Shown here: positions 11,601 through 22,921 of the stretch, piece by piece
How positions within the stretch are numbered: the stretch's first letter is position 1
How the letters are laid out: every line of letters starts with the position of its first letter
Assembly (NCBI GenBank): GCA_963930655.1
Contig: OZ005616.1
Span: 10,754,001 to 10,818,000, forward strand
Length of the DNA stretch: 64,000 nt
Direction of reading: 5' to 3'
Source of the DNA: Myrica gale
Lineage: Eukaryota; Streptophyta; Magnoliopsida; Fagales; Myricaceae
Notes under the pieces: generated by a model
Databases searched by the model: none
The model's input: the letters and a program-made list of their open reading frames with translations, nothing else
Told to the model about the DNA's origin: nothing
Made by a program: the position numbers and the translations under genes

Positions 11601-11854
11601 CCTCCAGCATTTGAAGGACCCACTCGAATTCTAGGAATGCAGTTAACTGGAATTACATAAGTGTTGAATTGGGATTTGTTTTTGGCTTTGCGATTGTGAT
11701 TGGGCCCCTTTTGTTTTGGAGGAAGTGGAGGATATGGTACTATACCCGCGTTGATGATATCTGTTTCAGGATCTTCCCTCAATGCTATCTTAGAAGAGAA
11801 TACCGTCGAAGACGAGTGCACAAAAAGTACCAAGGCCGAAGGGTAATTAATTAA
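8636..11854 (+). pseudogene. LRR receptor-like protein (Cf-9 type), two frameshifts
   Basis: Intronless RLP-type gene. Seen in order: signal peptide (hydrophobic core LFSSLFLMALCLIFF), an LRR N-terminal cap with DQQSLLLQFKESL and the paired-Cys motif CCSWDGVSC, about 30 extracellular LRRs of the plant LxxLxxLxxLDLSxNxLxGxIP type, a non-LRR island around 11.03-11.2 kb, last LRRs, the cap GNRGLCGFPL, then a transmembrane helix (GFVFGFAIVIGPLLFW) and a short basic tail ending RRRVHKKYQGRRVIN. There is no kinase domain, as in the RLP family, which signals through SOBIR1-type co-receptors in pathogen recognition. Two breaks: near 8890 a tandem CTCTAGA/CTCTAG duplication (+7) shifts frame after ...GDEYIS, and near 11629 one base is missing (CGAATTCT), so the main frame stops before the transmembrane part. 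The shifts together restore the starting frame. As assembled the gene should not encode a full receptor; sequencing error is the alternative. Confidence 0.88.
9107..10000 (+). repeat. 147-bp intragenic LRR repeat, six units
   Basis: The word GAACTTTCC recurs at 9210, 9357, 9504, 9651, 9798 and 9945, an exact 147-bp period. Each unit encodes 49 residues, i.e. two LRRs of the pattern LDELSNxSSYxLRTLDLSSN / GSIPISLFSLPSLEELDLS. Units differ at few positions, mainly at solvent-exposed LRR residues (for example LDLFDSNF, LDLSGNSF, LDLSYNRF, LDLSNNKF, LDLSRNRF). Near identity and a constant period point to recent unequal crossing-over or gene conversion. Confidence 0.95.
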
Positions 11855-12149
11855 GTAATATAGTTTGATTTATTTGGGTGTTTTGGTTTTAATATAAAGT
11901 AAGAATAAAACACGCAGCCATGCATTTGGATGCAAGCTTTGTTTTATGGTGTGATGCTTGTGACTTTCAAACATATTGCGATGTTTTTGTAATATTAATA
12001 TAAGATTTGCAGGTGACTTGCCAGACGTGCAACTTGCTCCTGTTGTCGCACTTGCACCTCCTTCGGTCACTAACTATTTTATACTGTCACTCTGAACAAT
12101 TAAAGATTTGTAGTTAGATTTGTTGTTTTTTCGTATATCGTACTGTTAG

Positions 12150-12760
12150 CTTTAAATTTTTGGAGCCAATTTTATAATCTGGGAGCCTTAGGTAAAATTT
12201 CACAGTGAGGTATTTTCTAATAATTTATAAAATAATATATTTAAAAATAAAATATTAATAAAAATTTAGTTAAAATGTATTCTTCTAGCTTTTTGAGATG
12301 CAAAATTACTTATCAAAGTTTATATTCTAAATTTGTTAATATATCATTTTTAATTAATGATATGACAAATTTATTTAATTAATTTTCCTTACGTCATCAT
12401 TGATATTAAGTAGGATTTTATTAGTTTTAGTTTTAAAAATCTTCTTTATGAAAAAGTAACAGTTATTAAGTTACATGTATTGTCAATAATATTTTATAAG
12501 CAATACGTGCATTTGGAAAAGAGTCTAATATTTTCATTTAGTTTAATAGTTTGTAAGTCTCTAATCTTAATGTTTTAAAATATTTTCAAGTACAAGGCAA
12601 TGTCTATTCAAGTCATCCTCATACAAAGATTTTAACTTTTTCTAATTAAAGAAAAAATATTTTCATAGATTTTAAATTGTTCAAACCTATTTTCAATTGA
12701 CGAAATATCTTGATCTACAATATATATAAAATAATCAATCTAAAAGATTCTTCTACTGAT
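12150..12760. mobile_element. Diverged relative of the 7-kb hAT element
   Basis: Begins GGGAGCCTTAGGTAAAATTTCACAGTGAGG and continues with words also found in the left third of the 7027-8183 element, such as TTTATAAAATAATATATT, GAGATGCAAAATTACTTATC (there GAAATGC...), TTGTTAATATATCATTTT and TAAGTA(A/G)GATTTTATTAG. Termini are degraded and no TSD was found. With the other copy it brackets the RLP pseudogene. Confidence 0.6.
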
Positions 12761-13305
12761 TGTATTGTTTCATGATCAGTATTTTGATCAAACTTTTTTT
12801 TTTCTTTTTTAATGTGAAATACTCTCATTTTGCCACGTCTCGTGTTTGTACATACCCCATAGGCTCACCTATAGAGATACTATACACACAGGTGGGAATT
12901 ACGGCACGAACCGGTCTTATAAAGTACCAATCGTTTGGCTTTGAAAAAGCTTAGCAGAAACGTTTAGTTAAAATTAGTATTGTACTTAGAACCTTGCTAA
13001 GAAAGGAAAATTAGGTTTTTTGAAAATTAATGGTAAAACGACATTGATAAATGCGCTAATATAATTCTTCGAAGTTTGAAACTCTTTGGAATAAAAGAAA
13101 AGAAAAACATGAGAATACAAAAAGAAAAGAATTAAGATAAGAGAAAATTTTGAAGAAATAAATACACGATTTCATTACTGATCACAATTTTTCTCTTTTA
13201 ACAAAATACATCCTTCAAGAGGATTACAAAAGAAAGAGAAATAGATACAAAAGTGGAAGCTTTCTAAAGCTTTATGTACTAATACAATCGTGATTCTTAA
13301 AACGT
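12761..13305. other. Intergenic DNA, no gene recognised
   Basis: AT-rich sequence with poly(T) and purine-rich patches (AAAGAAAAG). Nothing supports a gene. Confidence 0.4.
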
Positions 13306-13309
13306 CATA

Positions 13310-14090
13310 TACAAAAGTTGAGGAAACTCAAAAAGAAACTGCATCTAAGGTCTACTAATCCTCTGCATCAGTGTTGGAAGTCAGGTCTAGTATCTCGGTC
13401 TCAGGGGAGACACGACTACCCTCCCCCGGCAGAGCCGGAGGAGAATGAACTATACGAAGGAAGGCTGAGTCTACATCAATCAGCCCGAAATCCTCAAGTC
13501 GTGATAATAGGAGTAGTAATGGTCTTTTAAGATACCAGTGGGGCTCATGCTCTACTAGTATCTTGATCGTGTCAGTAACCCACATTCAAATCTTCATCAC
13601 TAGGATATAAGGGTCGAGGTCCAATGTCTGCTCGCTCAGTAAAGGGGGGAAAGGGACATGGCATATGAAACAGATGAGTAGAGGCAATCATAACAGCAAG
13701 TATACAATAAATAAACATCGATAATGATAGACAGAATATCAATGTATGATCAATGCAATACAAGAATAATGCATCTGTTTCCCAGACAATTCTCTTTCTT
13801 TCTTTTTTTAGTCCGGTAGAGGTGTTCCTACTGTGCTCTGTTTAACCCTCATAGTCAAGGTTGTGTGTCTCTCCTCTCCTCTGGTATTGTACAGTGCTTC
13901 ACACACACTGGGACCCGGTTAGGCAAGCCTTGTACCATTGCTTAGGGAAACCAACTACTATTTCTATAGTGGTGGCCTGCACACTCCTGATGTGAACGAT
14001 ATCGTCACCCGATCTTAGGACCACCGCTGGGTATAAGTTCTTTCCAGTCATGACAGTGTTTGCTATACCCATAAGATGATTATGCAATAT
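13310..14090 (-). repeat. Unknown dispersed repeat, minus-oriented copy
   Basis: Read on the minus strand this region parallels 15290-16020 on the plus strand. Shared landmarks in the same order are GGGTGAC(GAT/AGT)ATCGTTCAC, GAGGAGAG(G)AG(A/G)GAC(A/G)CACAAC, AACA(G/A)AGCA, GGAACACCTC / GGAAACACCTC, and a coding-like stretch reading VEHxxHWY...EDxGLxD in both. Divergence is high. It may be an LTR or internal part of an unrecognised retroelement; no TG..CA ends or primer-binding site were identified. Confidence 0.5.
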
Positions 14091-15285
14091 GACATATCAT
14101 AAACATACAAGATTCACAGCTTACGTAATCTGAATATAAACTGCACATATGCACTTTCTAATTTTACAATGCAAAGATATGGCACAAAATGTATTTGAAC
14201 TTTAAAATAGGTAAAATATTAGTACGTACTTTTAATGTTCTAATTAATAGGACTTAGGACTAAAGCTAATATTCGGTTGTCTTTCCTTTGATTATTTTTA
14301 ACAATTAAGATGTACTAAATTACTTAATTGTTGATGTTTATTAAATAGCCTTGTTTCTCCTTTTAAGAATTAGTTGTATTGTATAATTAATTAACTACCA
14401 ATTATCTAATTAAGTTCTATTTTAATTTACCCTTGGAGTTGAGAGAAGAACATGAAAATAACAAGCATGCATTTCTTTATAACTTTCATGGCACTCGAAA
14501 CACACCGTTTTTTTTTCTTATGTAAAACTGTGTGTCATTTATTCACAAAAATTTTCAGACATGAATTTTAGAGTTCCATGGTCGTATCCTAAAAATTTCA
14601 AGGAAAAAGGATAAAGGAAAATGACAGAAATTACCTTAGGGACAGTTTCGGCATTTCTAGAAAATGAAGGGTAAATGGGTCCGAACAAGAACACTTGGTG
14701 CATGGATGGGTTAAGCATTAAAAATAGTTGAAGTGGTAAAATTTTGAGCCCAAACCCATATTTCTAAGGGGCCCAAATCACCAGCCCGTTAAGGTCCATC
14801 AAGGACCCAATACTTCCCTAAAAACCTAAAATACGTCCTTAAATGAGATTGTGATATATATAATGGCCCATTGGGGTTTTATTGGACTCATTAGGCCCAA
14901 CCATTATTTGGGTAAGATAATAAAAATATAAAAGAGTTTTTCTAATTAATTAGTTGCCCCTTTTAAATCATTTAAATTCTGTAAATTACGAAAAGGAATA
15001 TGAAAATCTAATAAAGGACTTTGTAACAATAAGAATAAGAGTATTCGAATAATAAAAGCAAAGAAAGCATAAAGAAAGACAAATTATGAATTTCTAATAA
15101 GTCGTTGTAGGAAAAAGAACTTTTCATTTAAGAGAAATTCATCATTTATTTGTACCATTATGCATACTTGGTTTTGCATCATGAATGAATTATGGATTTG
15201 TGAAGGCATGATGAATGATAAATTACGGTTAAGGGTTGTATTAATTTTGCAATGATTGAGCATCAATGGTTGCATTCATGAAGCA
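14091..15285. other. Spacer between the two inverted repeat copies, no gene seen
   Basis: AT-rich, without a credible coding frame on either strand. Part of 14640-14900 has GGCCC/GGGCC words (for example AAGGGGCCCAAATCACCAGC). It could be the inside of an element bounded by the inverted copies, but no domain supports that. Confidence 0.35.
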
Positions 15286-15289
15286 TTGA

Positions 15290-16020
15290 GAGGACCCAGA
15301 CCGCGATATAGAAACCGAAGTTATCCGAGGTGTCTTCCGTAATTATGGGTGACAGTATCGTTCACTAAGGGGAGAGTGCAACCCACCGCTATGAGAAAAG
15401 GGTGGGCTCCGAATGGGGCAAAGTGTCTACTATGATCAAGTCCTGGTACAGGTGGCACGGGATAAGTCCTGGAGGAGAGGAGGGACGCACAACCCAACTC
15501 TGGAGTTGAACAAAGCAGACGGCGGAAACACCTCAACTCCAAAGGAATGGATGGGAAATGAGAGCATTGCATCATCTCATTGCACGTGCATCGATACATG
15601 TTTGATTACATGAAAGCATGCATACACCATTACTTGTCATATATCATATTTATTATGTTGTTGCCATACTTGTCATGTGACATTTATTGCCTTATCCCCT
15701 CCTCGACCTGACTGAGTTCGTATGACTCATCCCGTCTTTTTTTATTATTTTCTTGTACTCAAATTCTTTAACAGGAGATGTGATCATACGAGAGTCAATT
15801 GATCCTTGATGTGGACCCTTACGTTGTGTTTCTGCACATCCGAGCGTGGGTCTTATACTCTTTTGAGACACGAGTGGAGCACACTGCCCATTGGTACATC
15901 AGGGACCCACCCATGCCTGGACCTGAGGATGTTGGCCTCGTAGATGCACCAACAGAGCCGGTAGTTCCTTACCCCTTACCACCGGCAGTGGCAAGGAGTA
16001 GGCTAGTTTTATTTATTTGA
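15290..16020 (+). repeat. Unknown dispersed repeat, plus-oriented copy
   Basis: Partner of the minus-oriented copy at 13310-14090. A 73-codon open frame (15799-16020) contains EHTAHWYIRDPPMPGPEDVG and a proline/valine-rich end; the other copy shows VEHEPHWYLKRP...EDFGLIDVD at the matching place, so this part may once have been coding. No known domain is recognised. Confidence 0.5.
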
Positions 16021-17855
16021 TTTTACTTAGTTTGAATTTCAAATAATTTCATTTTGTGTTTATCGCGGTTTGTAGGCTTAGTGAACATTAGCAGACTCAC
16101 CTTTTGTAATTAGCCTTTTTGTTGTAGTCCATAGAAGGAGGCTTTTGTCACCTTGGTTGTAAAACACATTTTGGGTTTTACTAAGCTTAAGCTTTATCAC
16201 ACTTTTCTCCAATCGTTTCCTTAAACGCTTTATTTCAATAAATAAGGTAGCGCGTTTTATCAAAACTAGTACTAAAACTCTAACTATTTTGTGACCCTTG
16301 CGGTCACCCCTTTAAATTCATACGTCTTCCGCTGAACTTTTTACCGAGAGCAACTTAGTCTTCCATCAACATGTTTAGTTTTTTTGTTGTAATTCCCGCA
16401 TTGTGTGCATACTAATACTTTAAGTGAACCTAGGGAGATAAGTTCGGACACGGCGCGTGACAAAAGATTTGCCTCGAAGTCGCTAGAAGGTTCAATGGTC
16501 GTTTATGAAATATCATAAATCGGGTAAAAAATTTTAAGAAAACCGGTAATAAATGAATAACAACAGTTGTGTGTTTATCTTAAAGCTTTGAGACTGAAGT
16601 TTATTCAATACCGACCACATACGCTTTGATTAATTCAACTTTGACATAGAAATGGGCATATCACGAGATGTTAATAAACTACCGATAGATCGCCTAGGCT
16701 TAAGTAACCCCCAACAAAATCACCTAACCTTTGAGGGTTATCTAGAGAAGAGTGCCAATCAGTTGGTGGATATACCATGGGTAGATAGTTTAATTGTAAG
16801 GATATTTAAGTCAAAATTGCACGTAGCAAAACAATTTAAGGGTATAAAACCCTTCTTAGATACTTCTAATTTCTTCTTAGATACTTGTATCCCCTGCGTG
16901 AAGCTTTTCTTCTGTTTTCAAAATACTGAAATTCTCTTTTCTACCTAAAGTGGGTATTGTTATACCCTAAAGAGTATCAAACATTCAGTCCCCTTTTTCG
17001 TCTGGCATGCCATCCTGCGTGCCATGCAGGCTGGGTGTTGGACTAACATGGTCGCTTTCAATTTTCTGTATAATTGTAACGCCCCGTAACCCTAAGGAGG
17101 AGACTTTTCAAGCTTTGGAACAATACCTATTTATTATTATTCATGGAATTACCATTATGGACCATTATGAACCATTTTGATGTATCTGACAATCATGTCA
17201 ACCAACCAATCAGCATTACAGCTGTCCCAGTGAGTGGCAATCCAACAGAACTTCATCATCCGCATAACAATTTAACTGCCTGAAATCACACCTGCCTAAT
17301 CACCCCATATTCATCAGACACCACGAGCAGGGAAGTATTAGGGTGCACAGCTAGAACACGGGATCCCAAGCTCAAACCTAGCACTAACCAAAGGCATCGG
17401 TTATACACTGAAAGATCAGGAACTTCTTGCTATTTAGCTGAGAATGTGATTATATATATAGCCAATCAAGACCATATCACCATTACCATCATCATCAAGG
17501 TTAAAAGCAACAATAATTTGTCTCACTATCACCCAGTCAAAATGAATAAATCGACTATCAATGACGTGGCAATTTAATGATGGAACACGGACCAGAGTGG
17601 CAAAGCCTTGCAAAAGATAAAAGCTCAAGAATTTCCAGCAATGGCAGTCAGAACAGCTTCAGCCCATACAAGTAGAAGACAATGCTTTCCTTTGTTTTTG
17701 GTAAAAGACAATGCTCATCATGACATCAAGAGTATCTTCTTTCTATAGCCACCATGTCGACTGAACAAAAAAAATTATGGGTCCCGAGTCGACAGTATAT
17801 TACAAGAACTTACAACTGGTCTATCTTCATTTTTCATCAAATTTCTTTCACTGGC
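16021..17855. other. Intergenic DNA, no gene recognised
   Basis: Contains a short hairpin GTGACCCTTGCGGTCAC near 16291 and the string TAACGCCCCGTAACCCTAAGGAG near 17078, both of a kind often seen in LTR retrotransposon ends, but no complete element could be assembled. The part next to 17856 should contain the 3' UTR and poly(A) site of the GOT1-type gene. Confidence 0.35.
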
Positions 17856-20687
17856 TTATACGGGCACCCGTCTTCCCCGATACTGGTCAAAGAACTGCAC
17901 AGGAAAAAATAATAATAAAAAAAATACTGGCAAAATAAGTCCAAAATTATACTTGGATCTAGAAAAAATTGGTTCAACCAGCATGAATGAACAGTGAGGA
18001 TATATATGAACCAGGCAGTTATAAAAGTGAATCTTTTCCACCAATACGGATAAAAGTATATTAAACCACAGCAATAACCATATCCTCTTTGATTACATAG
18101 CACCATTACTGTATGGATGTCGAAAGCAGAAATTCTCCAATGATTTTCTATTATATGGATGGCCCTATGGATTAGTGCAAGTGTTGAACCAAAGAGCACC
18201 CTTGTAATATCGATTCCACCGTGTAGCACCCTTGACATATTGACTCCCGTGTCATTTTCTGGCCTTATTATAAGTAAATGAGGAGTCAAATTGGAATACA
18301 ATAGTCAGAGCTTCCCCCTCCGCCCCCTTCCCTGCACCCCCCCCCCCCCAACACACACACGCAACTCTCCACAAAAAGATCAAAACACAAAATACCCTTT
18401 CCTTCATTCACCAGAACTATCATCTCTTCAAACATATTGTAGAATATCCAATGACGCCCAATTCCTTTTATCTCCCACTTCTCCATCATCTGACCAAAAT
18501 CAGCTTTCAGTAGTATTTGTTTAGTTCCATCACTCATTTCCAATTCATCAATATGACGACACTAGCCTCCCTCACCCTATCCCAACATTGCCCCGACAAA
18601 CTTCATGGCTTTATAAGTACCAAGTCCTCACAAGTGAGGAGGGAAATGGAACCCAACTACTTTGTAGACCACAAATCCCAAATAAATAATAGTGACGCAC
18701 TAATGGGTATAAAACAGTACCCAAACATCTTCCAAACTAATTAATCTAACAAAAGAGTGCTTAGGTTGATTAATTTACTGCTGATTAATTCAAATGAAGA
18801 ATCACGATAGGATAACAACTTATAGAATAACTAGGTATTCTCATCAACATCCAAATCAACAAGCTACTCCAAGTGAAGTTCAAATATAATCTATAGACCT
18901 CCACAGGAAAAAAGAAGACTAATTTTCCTTTTATATATGGGCTTTTTGAATACTAAAGTCCAGTGAGCATTGCATTAGAAACAATTCACAGTTTAAAACA
19001 AGAAACAACATTGTAAAAACGTAGAATGTAAGTTCCAGTAGGCATACCGATCTGATGTATGGCTGTTGGATCAACCAACCGAGAACAGGAATCCTTTGCA
19101 TAAAAACTGCTATTGTTGGCCAGAAGCCACTGCAACATTTGTTCCATCAAAAATTTAAAATGATGAATGATGGGTTATTGTGACAATCATATGAAGTAAG
19201 AACCCCACAGACCTGAAGAGTACGATGAACCCATATGCTTCCAAAATCATGCCAAGAATAGGCCATCCAATGACAACCAAGAAGAAGCCAACACCAAATG
19301 AGATTGTTCCCTGTACGATCAGAAAAAAAAAAAAGAGCCAGTGAAAACAGAGGAAAAGATGCATGTAGACAATGTAATGCATGTTGTGGTGCCTCTGTGT
19401 ATGTTTGTACAGAAGGGGAAAGAGAGATAAATATATTAAACCTTGAAGTTTTGGCGTTTTGTGAAGAACTGCATAGTGGACTTCAGTCCAATGGTCAGAG
19501 TCACCCCTGAGAAGAAGAGTATCTGATTAAGTGCACACAAAAAATACGGCACTGTTAAACATGTATCTTGTTAGTTGTTACCAACAAGCATGTGATGTAC
19601 AAGTATCAAAAAAATAAAAAGAAAACAGATATGCAATGGTGTCAAAGCTTGAACTGCTGAATGAAAAAAAAGAGAGGAACATGCGCACAGCAAACACTAA
19701 GAACTTACATTTCCCATGGCAAGTAATCCCTTGTCAAAGAAGAAGATGATTCCCAGGAATGAGAAAAATACGCCAAATCCTGTCAACCCTAGTCCAATCT
19801 CTGTTTCATTTCACAATCGCTAGAATTAGGGATATACCAATTTAAATAAGATTGAAAAGGAAAAACCAAGGACCGCTACAATGTTGCCCAGAAATGAGCT
19901 CATATGGCCATAAAAGTTAATTCCCATGGAAGGCCAAATTTTAGATCAAAATCAGCCCAATATGAAGCAGCAACAAAGACAACTCAATATCATGCAAGTT
20001 TCAAGTGGACTAGAACTACACAAACATAAGCAAATTACTTGGCCTCCAAGAACTTTTAATAATGCACTAGATAACATCATCGCACATAAAATTCTAGCAA
20101 TTCTGTCCTATGTTAGTACCAAGTTACCTTAATCTGTCTAGGAATACAAAAACAATAGATGACTTAGCCTTGTATCCAAAAGAGAGTAACTATAGTCTTA
20201 CAATGGTCAATCGTCATTCTACATTTGGACCACGGCCACTAGATAGAGATATATACTTATAATTATTGTTGAATGCTGAGATGGCACTTCAGCATTCTAA
20301 CATACTTATAACACCTACAATATCTGAACTTCTCGAAGTAATGGCAAAATTGTTCTCTATGGCTGAAGTGCAAGGACACCACTAAAATGGATGTTGGACT
20401 GCATCTCCTACCCTCTTAAGCAAGATTGTAAGGTCAAATCACATGTCCAATCCCGTTCACATTAGAGCTATATTTAGCTATTAAACGAAAGAGATGCAAA
20501 AACCATTTCATATTTTAGATCAAAACGGATGTTCAAAGCATTTGATTATTTACGCAAAACAAGCATAGCTTATTATTCCACATAAAAAAAAAACCGCAAT
20601 TAGAACATCATAAATATATCTAAAAATTATCGAAGGGACAAAAACCATCCACTCACTCTTTCTGTCATTCATCTCGAAGGAAACCAT
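17856..20687 (-). CDS. GOT1: GOT1/SFT2-like vesicle transport protein, six exons, 140 aa
   Basis: Small four-helix Golgi membrane protein of the Got1/Sft2-like family, which aids ER-Golgi and Golgi SNARE-dependent vesicle traffic. Coding exons (minus strand): 20687-20657, 19800-19709, 19522-19442, 19310-19213, 19129-19048, 17894-17856; they total 423 bp and stay in frame. The protein starts MVSFEMNDRKKIGLGLTGFG, has hydrophobic segments FFSFLGIIFFF, GNILFFSGVTLTIGL, SFGVGFFLVVIGWPILGMIL and GFIVLFSGFWPTIAVF, and ends FFDQYRGRRVPV, the conserved basic tail of plant GOT1. Length matches the family norm of about 140 aa. Donors are GT in all cases; the third (GTTTAA) is weak. A TGCAG acceptor just upstream of the ATG suggests an intron in the 5' leader, with a first non-coding exon near 20.86-21.1 kb. 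All expected family blocks are present, so the gene looks intact. Confidence 0.96.
18336..18362. repeat. Poly(C) and CA simple repeat in GOT1 intron 5
   Basis: A run of about eleven C followed by AACACACACACG in the last GOT1 intron. A simple low-complexity tract, useful only as a potential length-variable site. Confidence 0.8.
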
Positions 20688-21489
20688 ATTTCCAATACCT
20701 CAGAAATGCCTAGCCTTCACTGCATGACAACAGAGGAGAAAAATTACACTCGCGATAAGAAAAGCCTAATAGTAAAATGAAATTAAAAAAAAAAAACAAA
20801 TCGTATTAGATTTCGGATTCAACAACTTCGAATTCGTCTAAGATCTGGATGCAATAGTACCACCTCGGTGAATCTGAAGAAAAGAGAGCTCGATTTTGAG
20901 GCGAAGATCTTACGAGGACCCAGAGCACAGAGATTTAAAAATCGTATTAATCTAAACCGCTGTTTGCTAGTCGAGAAAGAACTAGGGAAATGGAAACTGA
21001 AAAGTCTAGCCCTAAGATCTTCATGCTTTGGTTGGTGTGTCCCAGACAACAAATGGGAAAGGTGAAGAAATGCCGGTGGGGGAGGAGAAGAGAGAGAGAA
21101 CCTATATGCGAGTTATGCAGCGGAAGAGAGCTTCAGAGCAGAAACCGTTATGAGAGAGCGAGAGAGAAAGAAAAATAGAGCGGCGCGTGAGATGGACACG
21201 GAAGTGTCAAGTGTACATAAAACGAGTATCTTCCACGCGAAGGAAATTGACGCCGTCATGATATTTATTATATTTTGTTTGGAATATGTATTGATTCAGT
21301 TCAATTGGTTGACTCGTGTAATTACAAAGAATTTTCCCATGAACTAAAATATTGCTTTAAAAAATGTAAAGGCCATCTTCTTGTATTTTGGATTTCTCTT
21401 CTCACTTCTTTCTACGAGGGAGTTGTCGTAGTGGAGAATTCACAATTATTATTTTTAAATGGACAACATAAATATATCTATACACAATG
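20688..21489 (-). other. Presumed 5' leader and promoter region of the GOT1-type gene
   Basis: Reading on the minus strand, a likely non-coding first exon lies around 20.86-21.1 kb with a possible donor at GAG/GTGGTA near 20860, spliced to an acceptor about 32 bases before the start codon. GA-rich sequence (GAGAGAGAGAACC and similar) around 21090-21175 sits where promoter/leader sequence is expected. Placement is inferred; no transcript data. Confidence 0.4.
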
Positions 21490-21725
21490 GACTTGTTTGA
21501 GGTCCGAATAATTGACCTCCAAATAATTGGAGTTAATATTAAATAATTATTAAATAATATTTCTTTCTTCATCAAATAATATTTTATTATTATAATATTT
21601 ATTTAAATATTCTCTTTCTTTCGCTTTTTCATCAACTCTCATAAAAATATCTTTACTTTTTTCACAAACCCACATACCTAATATTTCCACAACCCCAAAA
21701 TTTCTACACTCAAAACAACTTCAAT
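21490..21725. mobile_element. AT-rich MITE, reverse copy of the 45.5-kb family
   Basis: On the minus strand this reads GAGAGTTGATGAAAAAGCGAAAG...AATATTATAATAATAAAATATTAT, closely matching the cores at 6815-6895 and 45560-45620. It opens with TTGTTTGAGG, matching the GTTTGAG terminus of the 45.5-kb copy; the other end is diverged (about TTGTTTTGAG on the opposite strand). No clean TSD was found. Confidence 0.5.
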
Positions 21726-22921
21726 ATCATCCAAAGTGCAAATTACATATCAATAGAACCCAACAATCAGGGGCGGAACCATAAAACTAAGGAGAAGATA
21801 TTAACATATAGTTCTCTCTCTTCTTCTTTTTTGTTATGCTCATATTAATACCACTTTTAATAAACATATAGTCATAATGAGAAGTATAAAATATAAAAAC
21901 ATAGGCACACGAATAATAAAGATATGAGAAAATTTAAAGATTAGGAAATCAAATGGTCATCCATAATACAATGAATCATAATAAAAATAAATACAATGAG
22001 GCAACGGAGTGGTTCAATCTCATACTTTCTTCCTAAACAGGAAAAATAGAGCTGCTACAGAAAATCTTGCCGGCAAAAGAGTTGATCAACCAGAGGGAGA
22101 GGTGCGAAGCCGTCGCATCATAACCCCGCTGCTACATTAGTCATGTCCCTTCTCTTTCCTTATTTTAGGTAAAGTTTCATAGAATCTTCGGATTCCTATG
22201 CACCAGTGTAGCTGATTTACTCCCACATGTTTTGGAATTTGTGTTTGGTTGTTTTTTCTCTTATTTTGGTCGTTATTATGGGAATTCCAGATCGATATAT
22301 TAGTAACTTAGAAAAAAAAAAAGATCGATATATTAGTATATCGGCGTATTATCCTGATTTTAATGAATAAAATAGAATATGCCTAAAACGAAAATTCAGT
22401 AGCAGTAGCTTGCATAGGCATGTAACACCAAAGACTGCATTCCTTAATGCAATCTGAACTATTGATAGAATTCATTAATGAAACCCTTTGTTAAAAACCT
22501 GTTAGGACTGAAGTTTTAAAACCTACATTCCGAACTTGCTCTTCCTCTCGAAGAAATTTCTCTCAGCAAGACATGAGTAACACACTCACCAGCAGTTGAT
22601 GTACAGTTCCTTCTCAAAAGGATAAGACCCACACCTTTTATCAAGACTAATACACATTGATGTACAGAAAATTGCTCATTTGAATACTTGTAAGGACTAC
22701 AGATTTCAATGTAGAATGATTATTACAGCTAAGATAATCTTCTAATTGAACTGCGTAAGGAGAAAAAGCTATGTAAAAGAAAACAAATCTTTCCCTCCAA
22801 ATAAAAAGGGAGGAAAAAACTATTTGGGTAAAATACTGAGATATACACTAACCACGTATAAATATAACTTCGAAGGAGCTAATTCAAATGAAATTCTAGT
22901 TCAATGTGCAGCGCTAATAAG
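21726..22921. other. Intergenic DNA and presumed 3' UTR of the downstream minus-strand gene
   Basis: No coding region recognised. The right part (about 22400-22921) should contain the 3' untranslated region of the seven-exon gene ending at 22922. A direct duplication AGATCGATATATTAGTA occurs at 22290 and 22323. Confidence 0.4.

Noticed and set aside
8712..11660. 982-codon frame as an intact RLP gene starting at 8712
   Set aside because: Its first 60 residues are the signal peptide and N-cap read in the wrong frame; the true start at 8636 is in another frame, and the transmembrane part is missing. So the gene is annotated as a pseudogene.
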